In this document: one piece after another, positions 1 to 9,833 of the stretch | Position numbering within the stretch: position 1 is the stretch's first letter | How the letters are laid out: the number at the start of each line of letters is the position of its first letter | Assembly: GCA_031310005.1 (NCBI GenBank) | Contig: CM062388.1 | Span: 2,294,001 to 2,358,000, forward strand | Direction of reading: 5' to 3' | Origin: Dactylellina haptotyla | Taxonomy: Eukaryota; Ascomycota; Orbiliomycetes; Orbiliales; Orbiliaceae | Length of the DNA: 64,000 nucleotides | Notes under the pieces: model-generated | The model's database searches: none | What the model was told of the DNA's origin: nothing | The model's input: only the letters and a program-made list of their open reading frames with translations | Translations under genes and position numbers: made by a program

Positions 1-174
1 CTTCCGAGGTCTCACATAGCTACATACAACGGGGTAAATACGGGAGTTCGAGACGAGATATAGCCGAATGCGTGGAATATCTTCCTTATTAATTCCGAAC
101 TTGGATGGGTTTGCTTTTTTAGCTCCTAACATCAAATTGACCTTCAAATGATACAATGCGGAGGATGTCCCATG

Positions 175-590
175 TTAGAAACGCTCGTCGGAATAAACGA
201 AGTTCCTTCTATAATATATGTTCTTATGTATATGCGCAGACTTGAGACTCCTCTTTGCAAGATCCGTGTCCGTCTGGGATGTAATTTCATGTAACGTCGT
301 TTCAACCCGTTTTGGATTATGAATCAGATGCTCGACTAACATGAGCTCTTTCCCTACAGAATTGTTTTCTTCAACTACTTCTCTAAGCGCGGGTTCCTGT
401 GTATAAGTATTTAAATACAAAATGCAATTTCCTGAGGCCTGTAAACTTCTTAGCACTCTTCCTAGTAGTTTAAACTCTCGATTTTGCTTAGCTGGCCTAG
501 CAGGATCAAGTATCTCCAGTATTAAAAATATCGCTACCCCATCATTCTCATAAGACTTAGAACTGCACCCGAATAAAAAAATCCCGAAAG
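175..590 (-). other. Open reading frame antisense to the 5' flank of the DJ-1 gene, possible gene remnant
   Basis: The minus strand is open from about 603 down to a stop at 175. The first Met-like start lies at 456, but the open frame runs well upstream of it. The translated stretch has balanced composition (for example LEILDPARPAKQNREFKLL and LREVVEENNSVGKELMLV) and looks like helical protein rather than random sequence. No start codon with an upstream exon can be placed, because the DJ-1 coding region begins at 592 on the other strand. An acceptor-like TGCAG lies near 563-567. This could be the 3' exon of a decayed gene or a chance frame. I do not recognise the family. Confidence 0.22.
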
Positions 591-591
591 A

Positions 592-1443
592 ATGTGGGCG
601 AAATCATCCGCAACTTTATATGTTGTTGTGTTGTCTGGGCTTCTAGGTCAATACGCCATCGCGGGACCCATCAGAAACGATACCATAGTTCCGGTACAGA
701 GCGATGTGCTCTCCTCAAAACAAGTCTCAATTCCTAAACCTGGTGGCGAAAAGGGTACCTATCCAACTGCAGCGAACACCACAGAAGACACCGGCAAACC
801 GAGAAATATTGGCATTGTAGCCTTCCCAGGATGGCAACCGCTCGATATAATGGGCCCACTTGACGCTATATGGGGTCTCAGCATCAAAGCCCCCATAAAC
901 CTCTACTTTCTCAACGACAAACCGGGGACCACCACAAATTTTCTCCCGGGGACGACATTGCCTGGTTCCAAAGTCGCAGTTGTGGTAAATGTTGACTATA
1001 CATTCGCCAAACCACCACCACTTGATGTACTCCTCGTCCCAGGTGGGATGGGTACCAGAGCACCCGAAGCAGCATTGGCGCCTCACATAAAATTTGTCAA
1101 AGACACATACCCATCTCTCAAATACATCATCTCAGTGTGCACCGGCGCATCTATCCTCGGCCGCGCAGGACTCCTGGATGGGAAACAAGCTACGACGAAC
1201 AAAGCCGCTTGGAAGTTTGCTACACAGTGGGGGAAGAATGTAAAGTGGCAGCCGAGTGCTAGATATGTTCACGACGGCAACGTCTGGAGTACTAGTGGAG
1301 TTTCTGCGGGTACTGATGGTGTGATTGCTTGGATTGGCAGCGTTTGGGGTGATCAGATTGCAACGAAAATTGCGAATGAGATGGAGTGGAGTTTATCTCC
1401 TGCTGATGGCGACAAATTTGGTAAATTATATGGACTGTATTAA
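592..1443 (+). CDS. Secreted DJ-1/PfpI-family protein
   Basis: The single-exon gene encodes 283 aa. Residues 1-25 form a signal peptide (hydrophobic YVVVLSGLLGQYAIAG). Residues 72-250 carry the class I glutamine amidotransferase-like fold of the DJ-1/PfpI family. NIGIVAFPGWQPLDIMGP is the first strand and the family's Asp-containing loop. LLVPGGMGTR lies at 147-156. The nucleophile elbow is ISVCTGASILGRAGLLDG with Cys183, and TSGVSAGTDG lies at 234-243. Family members include isonitrile hydratases, chaperones and glyoxalase-like enzymes, and the exact reaction cannot be told. The usual TTHW/TTHK motif after the elbow reads TTNK here, so a His is replaced by Asn. A secreted form is unusual, since most DJ-1 proteins are cytosolic. 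The family call is secure; the function is not. Confidence 0.88.
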   Translation: MWAKSSATLYVVVLSGLLGQYAIAGPIRNDTIVPVQSDVLSSKQVSIPKPGGEKGTYPTAANTTEDTGKPRNIGIVAFPGWQPLDIMGPLDAIWGLSIKAPINLYFLNDKPGTTTNFLPGTTLPGSKVAVVVNVDYTFAKPPPLDVLLVPGGMGTRAPEAALAPHIKFVKDTYPSLKYIISVCTGASILGRAGLLDGKQATTNKAAWKFATQWGKNVKWQPSARYVHDGNVWSTSGVSAGTDGVIAWIGSVWGDQIATKIANEMEWSLSPADGDKFGKLYGLY

Positions 1444-1499
1444 CAACATAATTGTTTGATTCGGTAGACTATATATGTATTACATTGAGAACTTAATAT

Positions 1500-2375
1500 T
1501 CACGAGCTCGAACTTCCGCTGCTACTCCCTTCTACAAACCCCATTGAATGTTTTTGCCTTGTGTAATCCTTCCAGGGAACCGCATTCCACTGCCAGCCGG
1601 TAATAACATCAACATCTGAAACTAAAATTTCGTCCTCATCATCAACTGTTTCCTTTAGACTTCTAAGAGAACGTCTAACGGATTTTATGGCGATCAATTT
1701 TCGTGTATCTCGAGTGATATAATAGCCTGCAATAGTCGCAAGGCTGGCTACGATCCAGAAATAGGGTCCCTGTCTGGAGAGTTTGTTGATCGCTTTGTTG
1801 ACAAATTTCCAAATCGGTTGGGTCAAGAGCAGTTGGATTGCAGATTTGAACCCGTTATACACCGCCAGCGGTCGACGTATAACGAAGAATGCGATCCCGG
1901 TTCTAAAGTATAAAATTAGATACGATACATTTATATTCGAACTGGAATATTTCACGTACAAAAGGATGCCAGCCCAGCCGGTAAGTCGGCCTTGGATATG
2001 CCGCCTCTTATTCACACGCTTGATCTCTGTCAGCAATTCGTCCAGTTTCTCTATCGTAAGTGTTTTTATAATGTGAATTTTGGATATCCGTTCTTTAGGG
2101 TCGGGCTTAGTATTGTAAATGGCCTGCACCCTTTCTGGGGGTGTGCCAGCGTCTGCCAGAAAATGAAAAATCAAGATTAATATGTCGCAAACTAGAATAT
2201 TCATGAAATTCTACTGTGATGAAATACCTATCTGTGCTTGGAATCGCTCTGGTGTCAATTCCTCAGATCCATCCCCGTACAACACTGCACTGTATCGCTT
2301 TAGGAGCCGAAGAAGTGCGTTGCGTAGCGATTCCGGTGTGGAAGGTATCTTTGCTGGACCAGCTGGGACGCTCAT
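1500..2375 (-). CDS. Unrecognised three-exon protein with two membrane segments
   Basis: I built this model from splice signals. Exons are 2375-2228, 2152-1960 and 1902-1500, giving 247 aa. Intron 1 (2227-2153) starts GTATTT and ends TCTGGCAG, phase 1. Intron 2 (1959-1903, 57 nt) starts GTACGT and ends CTTTAG, phase 2, with CTAAT near its end. The start at 2375 gives an N-terminus MSVPAGPAKIPSTPESLR followed by amphipathic helices. Intron 2 lies just before a hydrophobic stretch (ILLTGIAFFVI), and a second (YFWIVASLATIAGYYI) follows. The C-terminus is acidic, then Ser-rich (GSSSGSSSS). I recognise no family. It is divergent to the 2809 gene and shares about 430 bp of upstream DNA with it. Confidence 0.62.
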
Positions 2376-2808
2376 CGCGCACAGAGGACACAGGCCTATT
2401 TCAGGCTAGTCTGTCGGAGAATTTATGTATACCCGTGAGCTTGATAAGTCTCTCCGGCGGGCGCAACTCAAAGATACAATATTAGCGGAACCCTCGACAG
2501 AGCTTCGATTACAAAGCGCATGCGGAGTCGAGATCGTCTCAGGCGATTTATAGCGCCGTACGCCATTCGGGATCAAGGTGGAGCCTGGCCTAGGCGTACT
2601 CGAACAACACATACAGAAGATGCGAGCCAAGCTTAAGACGAGGCTGAAACTTATTAGTAGCATCAATTCCGAATGCCTTGTGAGGGGTAATTAAAAAGTC
2701 ATCGAAGGGTTATTTCTATTCCACAATTGATTCTGCTTTACCTCCACCCAGGTTATATAATCAATATTAAGTTCTACCAGAGACTAGCTGTAGGCTATTG
2801 TAGAGGAA

Positions 2809-4882
2809 ATGAATGAAAAAATGGGGGGCCGATCTGATCAAGAGACCCCCAAAAAGCGGGAAGTTCCACCGCCTTACAGCGATAGCGAAAGCAGCCCAAA
2901 GCTAAAAGTTGCGGAGCGCGACCAGACCCCAGTACTTTTATCCATCCTACCTAGTGTGCAAAATTTTGGCGCTAATATTCTGGGATCTCGTTTAGTATCA
3001 TCTTGAAGTGGCAGATTATTGTCACCGTCAATTAGCAGAGAATCCTGCTGGGCACCGACGTTTCCAGACCCCAGTGGACTCTTTCCTCTATAGTTTATTC
3101 ACGGCCGGTCAGGATGAGATATCGGTAGACTTCGTCTGCCCGCTCGCGTATTCAGCCCATTCAATTCAGACAATAACCCCGGGATCGGGAGCTCCGAAGA
3201 AGATTCTCAAGGTTCAATATCCTTTCCTTGCCTATACCAGTGCAAATTCTTCCTTAAAAATACAAGCGTCTGATAGGCCGCCCATTCCAAAAATAATTAG
3301 ATATTTTTTAAACTATCTGAAGGAACGACTGAGACTTTCAATCGAGCAGCTGTGGAGTTTTGTAACAAGATATTCTCGAAATCGGGCCAGCCGCTGCTGA
3401 TAAACCTTTCTACGTCTAAGATATTTGGTCTATCGCCAGTGAAAGGATCTCAATTCGCTAGAGTATGGAACAGTGCCTTCTTTCTACATGTTATCCAGAA
3501 AGCAGGCCAGAATCTCAAGTGGCTACTTGATTCGTATTTGGACGAATTTCCAATTCCCGATTGGTAAAAATACATCTTTCCGCTGATACCATAATTCAGA
3601 GTCAGATATATACTGACTTCAGCATTACGTGACCTCACGGTACTTCAGGTTTTCTGTTCCTTGTTTCGCTATCCATTCCAATAATTGTTTCGATTATGGT
3701 CTCTGGGCAGCTCGAACTCTCACTGGCCTTATTGGGATCGACGCGGCTGCGGAGTTATCTTTTATACCAAATGGAATGACAACAGCTAGAATAACAGCGG
3801 GCGGATTAGTAGCATATGAAGTTGTCAAGGTAATCCTCGAAAAATGCGCGGTATGAATTTCTTGTTTCACTCTATTTCCAGTTGGCTAGATCCTCATCGG
3901 TAAATACTTGCAGAGAATAAACGCTTCCAAATTAGCAGATGCCAAACTTGCAGAGCTCCATTGGAAATCTAAGCTTCAGGGTTTGGTTGCAAAAGTGGAC
4001 GAAATTCTTTGTCACCTCAATCAGCGTCATGAAAAACAAGGTACAGCACAACATATATCCCCCCGCTACAAAAGGGTATTTGAGTAAATATCTCTGAAAG
4101 TATGTTTTCCGTTAGATATTTCACATGCCGATGACATGGAGCTAGGGGATCAACTGATGCAAATAATGGAGCATGGAAAAGATATGGTTACTGTTAACTG
4201 CAAGGCATTCGCCATCTACGACGCTATTTGTCAAGACTTGAATCGGAAAGCAAAGTCCAATATGTTCCTGGCAACCGCTTACTTGGGTGTTGGCGGGTAT
4301 TTTGCTAGCGTCGCACATGCCACGGTGATGTCTGAAATGTCCGTACTGACTTCCATTGGGATCTATCTCGGGTTAATTGAAACATCGGTTATGGGTACAC
4401 TCAACACTATGTTATTGACCACGACTGCAGGTCCGATTGCGTTGGCGGCAGTTTTGGGTTCTGTAATATGGACAGGCATGAGCATAGATGCGACGTTAGG
4501 CAGATGGAAACACGAGAAGAAGGCGGATTGTTTTCGTAACGGTAAGAACGCTAGAAGCAGCCGCGCTTGTCGGCTTTTGGAAAGGATTTTGAAGAAGGCT
4601 AACTACACTGTAGTTCATAATCTGATATCTGAAGTCTGGAAGTTGTCATCTGAATCCTATTCTATCCTTGTTTGGGTTCGATGCACAGATCAAGGAGAGC
4701 TTGTGTTTGTGTCCGACGAGGCACGGTCCGCTTGGGCCGAATGGATAGCACGAGCTAAGAGACACTCAAACGCGTTGCCAACGAGCGAGGACTATTCTGG
4801 CCAAGGCCTGAGAAATTATCTTCATGAGAGGGCACGGCAGATCGGAGATTGGAGGACTGAGATTAATAAACTAGCGACATGA
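2809..4882 (+). CDS. Unrecognised six-exon protein with hydrophobic C-terminal segments
   Basis: The proposed exons are 2809-2955, 2996-3211, 3301-3563, 3649-3850, 3914-4040 and 4116-4882, all phase-consistent, for about 573 aa. The last three introns have good donors (GTAAAA, GTATGA, GTACAG). The first two use GTGCAA and GTTCAA and are less sure. The N-terminus is polar, with PPPYSDSES. Residues 240-300 hold a charged helix (LADAKLAELHWKSKLQGL). The last exon contains three hydrophobic stretches (FLATAYLGVGGYFASVAHA, a region around SVLTSIGIYLGLIE, and PIALAAVLGSVIW), then a soluble tail rich in Trp and charged residues. The arrangement of helices next to hydrophobic hairpins is reminiscent of pore-forming or membrane-remodelling proteins, but that is inference only. 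No family is recognised. Confidence 0.5.
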
Positions 4883-5653
4883 GGTTTAAATATACGAAAA
4901 AGCTGAGACTCGGATTATTGTTCCCCTTGTTGAGCTCGCCGTATATATTTCTCGGGTCTCTGCGTTTCCTTACCAGAGGTGGAGAACATGACTAATCTGT
5001 ATCAAGTTAAAGAAATGTTGGATGCGAACAAGGCGATACATTGTATGGACGTGGACATGTACAATTTCTCTTTTCAGCTTCTTTCATATATGCTACATCG
5101 CTAACACGATCGATATGACACAATTCGTAGGATCTAAAAATTTTCTGAGGCTGTATTATCGTGTAATATTCTTCATTGAACCTTAAGACGATATTTCTAA
5201 GGTATATATAGATCGCGGCTTGCGACCTGAACAAAAGAGTGGAATTGGAAACTACATCTCAGTCTCCTATTGTTTTTTTTCTTTGCTTGAGCCAATTAGT
5301 CTAATTAAGTATGATTTATTCCAAAAGAAATGAATCCTTCCGCATGAATAATCGAGTGACGCGACACCAACAAAGATGGTGTAACTCGATTCAGCAACGT
5401 TCAACACAAAATCTGCAACGCTGTCATGAGTAGCCATAGCTATAAAGACTCGTCGCAGATTTGCAATGTATTGAAGGACCTAGCGAGGTCACTGTTGTAT
5501 GTGGGTAAATTTCCGAACGATCGGTTTAGTATAAGCCATACCAATCCTCAAGTTCCGCCTCTGATATAAACTCCATTCTCTAAGACATTTGATGTTACGT
5601 CAGCACTAGGTCTATAAACCTGAGGATCGTGGAAGGATCTTGGCTTGGCATCC
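4883..5653 (+). other. Intergenic, 771 bp
   Basis: I see no gene here. A 75-codon minus-strand frame (5007-5234) has biased, random-looking composition. A T-run (about 8 nt) lies near 5271. The segment separates the 3' ends of the 2809 gene (+) and the 5654 zinc-finger gene (-), so it is a convergent intergenic region. Confidence 0.4.
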
Positions 5654-6353
5654 TTATATGCTTACATTTAGGACTTCCGTTTCTTCATCGAAAGTTTTGC
5701 GTCTGAAGTCCCATCCTTCCACAGGCCGCACGCTCACACGGTCATGAAAGTATCCGTCGTTTTTCAAATGTCGAGAAATTTCTTCGTTTCTCCCGAATCC
5801 TTCGCGGCTTGGGATACCATTAAGGCAGCAAGTACCTCGCATACAGTAGAATGGGCGGAAGATTGCAGCAAGGTGTCTATTTTTCAATTAAGTATATTTT
5901 AGCTTAAGCAACGTAGAAGCGCATTTGTAAACAGAGAGCCGGGTTCTCTTACCGTCTATACAAACTTCGCTTACTGAAAGTTTGGCCGCAATCCTTTTCC
6001 GGACAGAGAATCTTAGATCCGGTGAGTTCGCTCAGTTCTAACGATTTGATGAGCAATCTGTGGTTTGGTATAGCCCACTGACGGACGATGTGGCAGTGAA
6101 CAAGCGCAGGCTCGTGCACTGGGCACCGGAAACTTGTGTTGATTCGAATGATATACTCGATATGACCGTTATCAAGAGTTCCTGTAACGTAGTCTTGCAG
6201 AATTATATAGTGTTGGTTTGGGCAACCAGGCTCAATCTAAATAAATATATGTCGAGTTAAATAATATTTTTTAACGGGTATCTCAGCTACGGAACTTACA
6301 CAATAATATCCAAAAAGCCCATCAGCCTCCTCCCAAAACGTGGGGAGTGACAT
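5654..6353 (-). CDS. Small zinc-finger protein, paralogue of the 9079 gene
   Basis: Three exons on the minus strand, 6353-6300, 6236-5953 and 5876-5654, give 186 aa. Intron 1 (6299-6237, GTAAGT...TTTAG, phase 0) and intron 2 (5952-5877, GTAAGA...AATAG, phase 2) match the paralogue at 9079-9833 in position and phase. The protein has a C-x4-C pair (CIEPGC) whose first Cys ends exon 1, then a conserved block ILQDY...EYIIRINTSFRCPVHEPAL, and a finger-like CPEKDCGQTFSKRSLYRRH split by intron 2. A second Cys pair follows (FYCMRGTC), then GFGRNEEISRHLK, ending in RPVEGWDFRRKT. Cys and His spacing suggests degenerate C2H2 or mixed zinc-binding fingers. Nucleic-acid binding is likely but unproven. Without intron 1, an in-frame TAG made the copy look broken; spliced, it is intact. 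Confidence 0.72.
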
Positions 6354-9078
6354 TATGTATTTTAGCGTTGGTTATTTGCCTCGCAAGCTAGATACCGTCG
6401 TTGATTACAGATAATAGGGATAAAATATTGTGGTCGCCGATTTGAGTTGTTATCCCAGACAGGAATGAAGTGAATAGGGATGAATGAGATGGATAGGATG
6501 AAACTAGGCCATATTTAAATAATGCTCGAGGTTTTCCCATGTTCTGTAGATGTCTGCATCATAAACCGGATAGCCCTACAAATTCAAAAGTACTGAGCCT
6601 CAAAAATGGGTTCTTCCTCTTCCAATGGATCTTAAAAACGAGCAAGTATAGACGGGACAATCATCTATCCTGTGCTAGTTACAGGATGGATACTGGCCAA
6701 ACGCCCCCACCTTCTAAAACATAACATGGAAATCTTCGAGAATCTCGGCAGAATGCTGTATCAATTTCAATGGGATTACTCTAGAAGGGCAATTTAAGAG
6801 ATCCTAGGCTCGAAACTCGTCATATGCTCCTGATAGGCAGGCGATAGCCGATCCAACGACCAAACTCGCGCGTCAAAACACACAAACCTTTCCTGATATG
6901 TCTTCTGATATAGCACACTCTAAGCCTCGGATATCAACAGGATCTAGGAAGTACACCCCACAGTAAGATCCATAAAATGATGAGTTCCACTTGTTTCACA
7001 GAAGCTTTACAGAGCCAACCGTCCTTCAGAAGACTAGCTAGCACCAAATAGCTGCTAGTATGTTGATGCGCGTGCCAAAATAACCGGAACGAATCCGCAA
7101 TCTCGGGTAAGAGATAGAGGCTCGAAAGAAAGTTCGAAAGTGACTTTTTACTTTGTACATGTAACGTAATTCAATTCCCGCATCCTGGCTAGTTCATTTG
7201 TAATGCGGGGGCAGTCTATTCATTGAAAGACTTGTTGAACTAAATCTGTAGACAAAAGTTCGCCTGATTTCTCTTCCTTCACAGAGTCTTGCTGAAATAC
7301 CTTGCTAAATTGATTATAGATCGAGGTTATACTCGTCTGATATTTGGCACGGAATGTTTAAGATCGGTGCGGCCGGATCTTGGCCAGATAATTGTCCGGC
7401 GGCCTTGCCGGTCACCAAAAGTCAAGTAAGCAACGCACTACGAAACACGATGCTGTGAGAGAGACAACCTTTGTCAAGGTCGCGAATAAATTCGAGTTTC
7501 CCCATCATACGATTCGTTAATATTCGGTACCTAGGCAGTTGTCACAGTTTCTCTCAATTCTGATCAAGTAGTTGGACAGCCCTGAATTTTGAGTTGCATT
7601 TTTATATGGACCAAAGGGGAGATAAATCCGAATGCGAACCGATGCAGTGGGTGCCGTTACATTTGATGGCTGGGGGAATTGATTGGAATGGGATGCATAG
7701 CCTCCAAGATTCATTCGTCCTTTTGAAGTAGGATTCGCGATACAGTCATAGGTAGCGTTTGGGCCCAGATAAGTGTTACTATCGTCTGGGAATAGACTAT
7801 CAAAACAATCCTGTGGAGTTGTTGCCGCTCATGCGCGAGCAAAGTTTCCTCATTGGCGAGGCTACAAGTGGCATGACTGCCACCTCCCTTTCATTCCGAG
7901 TTCGCGACGTAATTTTGTTTCAGTTCTGTATCTCTGGTAGCATAATCAAGCTACTGCTTCGTTGATAGAGCCTAGGTTCCAAAATTGCAACAAATCCTAT
8001 AATCTCGTTTTTGAGACCCGGAGATTTTAAGTAGGGTCTAGCTTTAGCTGGACGCGCAGGTACAGTGCATACATAATAAGGCGTCAATATACATTCTATA
8101 GGGCTGATTTCGCATTTTTGCATATTTCTCAGCTGGGGCGGGGGAACAAGAAAACTCGGGGAAAAGTCTTCTCGCGTAACTTGTATGCACGAGACTGGCG
8201 CGATACGTCGGAAGTCGCCTGGGGTCTACAGCGAACTGCGTTTTGATATCTGGTTAAATCTTGTGGACAATGCAGTGAACCTTCTACTTTGGCTATGTTT
8301 GTCATCCGGAGTGGCAGTTTTCAAAAGCAGCCAATACAACGCATCTCACATGTCAACGAAACAAGAGAGACGACGCGATATAAACACCAGGTAGTGATAA
8401 ACGATACGAAGGATTTGAAATCTTGATTACCAGTGGATCTCGAAGCTCCGAGAGCTCTTTCATATGGTTTGCTCGTGTGGGCCTCAGTAACTATCTCGTT
8501 TAATACATTATCCGGGTTTGATTCCTTATTCGATTAGCGACCATTGCATCTTTGATGCTACGCAAATATGCCAGCAAGCATTATAAAAATATAGAATCAA
8601 GCAGTGAAAAGTTTTCCAAGCCATAAATGCAAATCGGTTCGCCCTTATGAGCTTCGGAAGTCATGCGGGGAAACTCGTAGGAGAAGCAAGTCTTTCAGCT
8701 CGGAAAAGTGGATGCTACTACTTTGACAACACCGCACTTTCCCCGCCACTTGAAGTGCTTACCATACGGTTTCTCGCGGATGAGATGTCCCAATTCACAA
8801 AATCGACGCCCAATATACCTAGAGCATATTCTGGTAGCATGTGTCTATGTCCTAAAATAAACAGATCCAAAATTTGGACGTCTCTTGATACGAATTACTC
8901 TAGAGCTCTTTAGATCCTTGAGCTGAGTATATGCGTTGACTTAGCTTCCAGAACTCGGAGTTTGGTTTTGAGGGTTCTCCTATCGAGGCAAACTTGATCT
9001 GCTCTATCTTGTAGTAATTCTATCGCTCCAAAGGACCGGGAAATTTTGGGTCATCTGTCCCTGTAACGACTGTTCACC
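6354..9078 (+). other. Gene-poor spacer between the two zinc-finger paralogues, 2.7 kb
   Basis: I find no convincing gene. Scattered frames of 60-90 codons (for example 7517-7714 on minus and 8647-8913 on plus) have no recognisable motifs and no splice-supported extensions. I saw no terminal repeats or coding remnants of a transposon. Both flanking genes point outward, so this stretch is their shared upstream region. Confidence 0.4.
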
Positions 9079-9833
9079 ATGTTCTCATCGCAACTCGAAG
9101 ACCCTCAGCCTAGCGAACAGCTCTACGATCGAGTCTGCGAGTATTCTTGTGTAGGTTCAGAAGCTGACTTGAAGTTATTGCACTGAGTTAACAAAGATGG
9201 CAATGACTCAGATCGAACCGGATTGCGAAGAAACGCCCTCTATTACTCTACAGGACTATTCACCCGGACAGCTTACGCAAGATGACATCGATGAGATCAT
9301 TCGAATTAATACTGGACTCCGCTGTCCTCGTCACGAACCAGCTTTAAACCTATCTCACATCATAACCCGGTGGGAAATACCCCCAGACACGCTGTTTACC
9401 AAGTCAATCGAGCTCAGTTTAAGGTCAACCCTCAGAAATCAGATCATCTGTGCCGAAAAAGGCTGTGGGAGGTCCTTCGGAACCGAGGGTTTATATCGTA
9501 GGTAAGAGAGGATTTGGCCCGAATGCGAACAGACAAGATCCTTAGATCTAGGCTAACGTAAAGAGAACAAGTAGACACGTCAGCGGAAAGTTTCGCCCAT
9601 TCTATTGCCTCCGAGGAACCTGCTATTCAGATGGCGCCCCGAATCGTGAGGGTTTTGGCAGAATTGAAGAGGTTATTCGGCATCTGAAAAGTAGGAGCGG
9701 CCAACAGCACGATCAAGTTCGAGTCCGACCGGTCGAGGGATGGGACTTTCGACGGAAGACTCCGCAAGAGACGCAGGATGCCCTCAATGTAAGACCCTCC
9801 AGTGATTCAGACTATATGTCTATCTCCACATAA
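9079..9833 (+). CDS. Small zinc-finger protein, paralogue of the 5654 gene
   Basis: Exons are 9079-9150, 9212-9501 and 9575-9833, giving 206 aa. Intron 1 (9151-9211) starts GTAGGT and ends CTCAG, phase 0. Intron 2 (9502-9574) starts GTAAGA, has GCTAAC and ends AAGTAG, phase 2. An alternative start at 9197 would drop the first exon, but the paralogue on the other strand has the same first exon ending in TGT and an intron at the same place. The first Cys pair CIEPDC is completed only by the exon 1 Cys. Downstream are LQDY...DEIIRINTGLRCPRHEPAL, the finger CAEKGCGRSFGTEGLYRRH, FYCLRGTC, GFGRIEEVIRHLKS and RPVEGWDFRRKT. I recognise a zinc-binding nucleic-acid-type protein but no named family. Identity to the paralogue is clear throughout the core. 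Confidence 0.75.

Noticed and set aside
6237-6239. In-frame TAG just before the conserved block of the 5654 zinc-finger gene, read at first as a mark of a broken copy
   Set aside because: It is the last three bases of an intron (GTAAGT...TTTAG). An upstream exon with the matching Cys and phase is present, and the paralogue has an intron in the same place.
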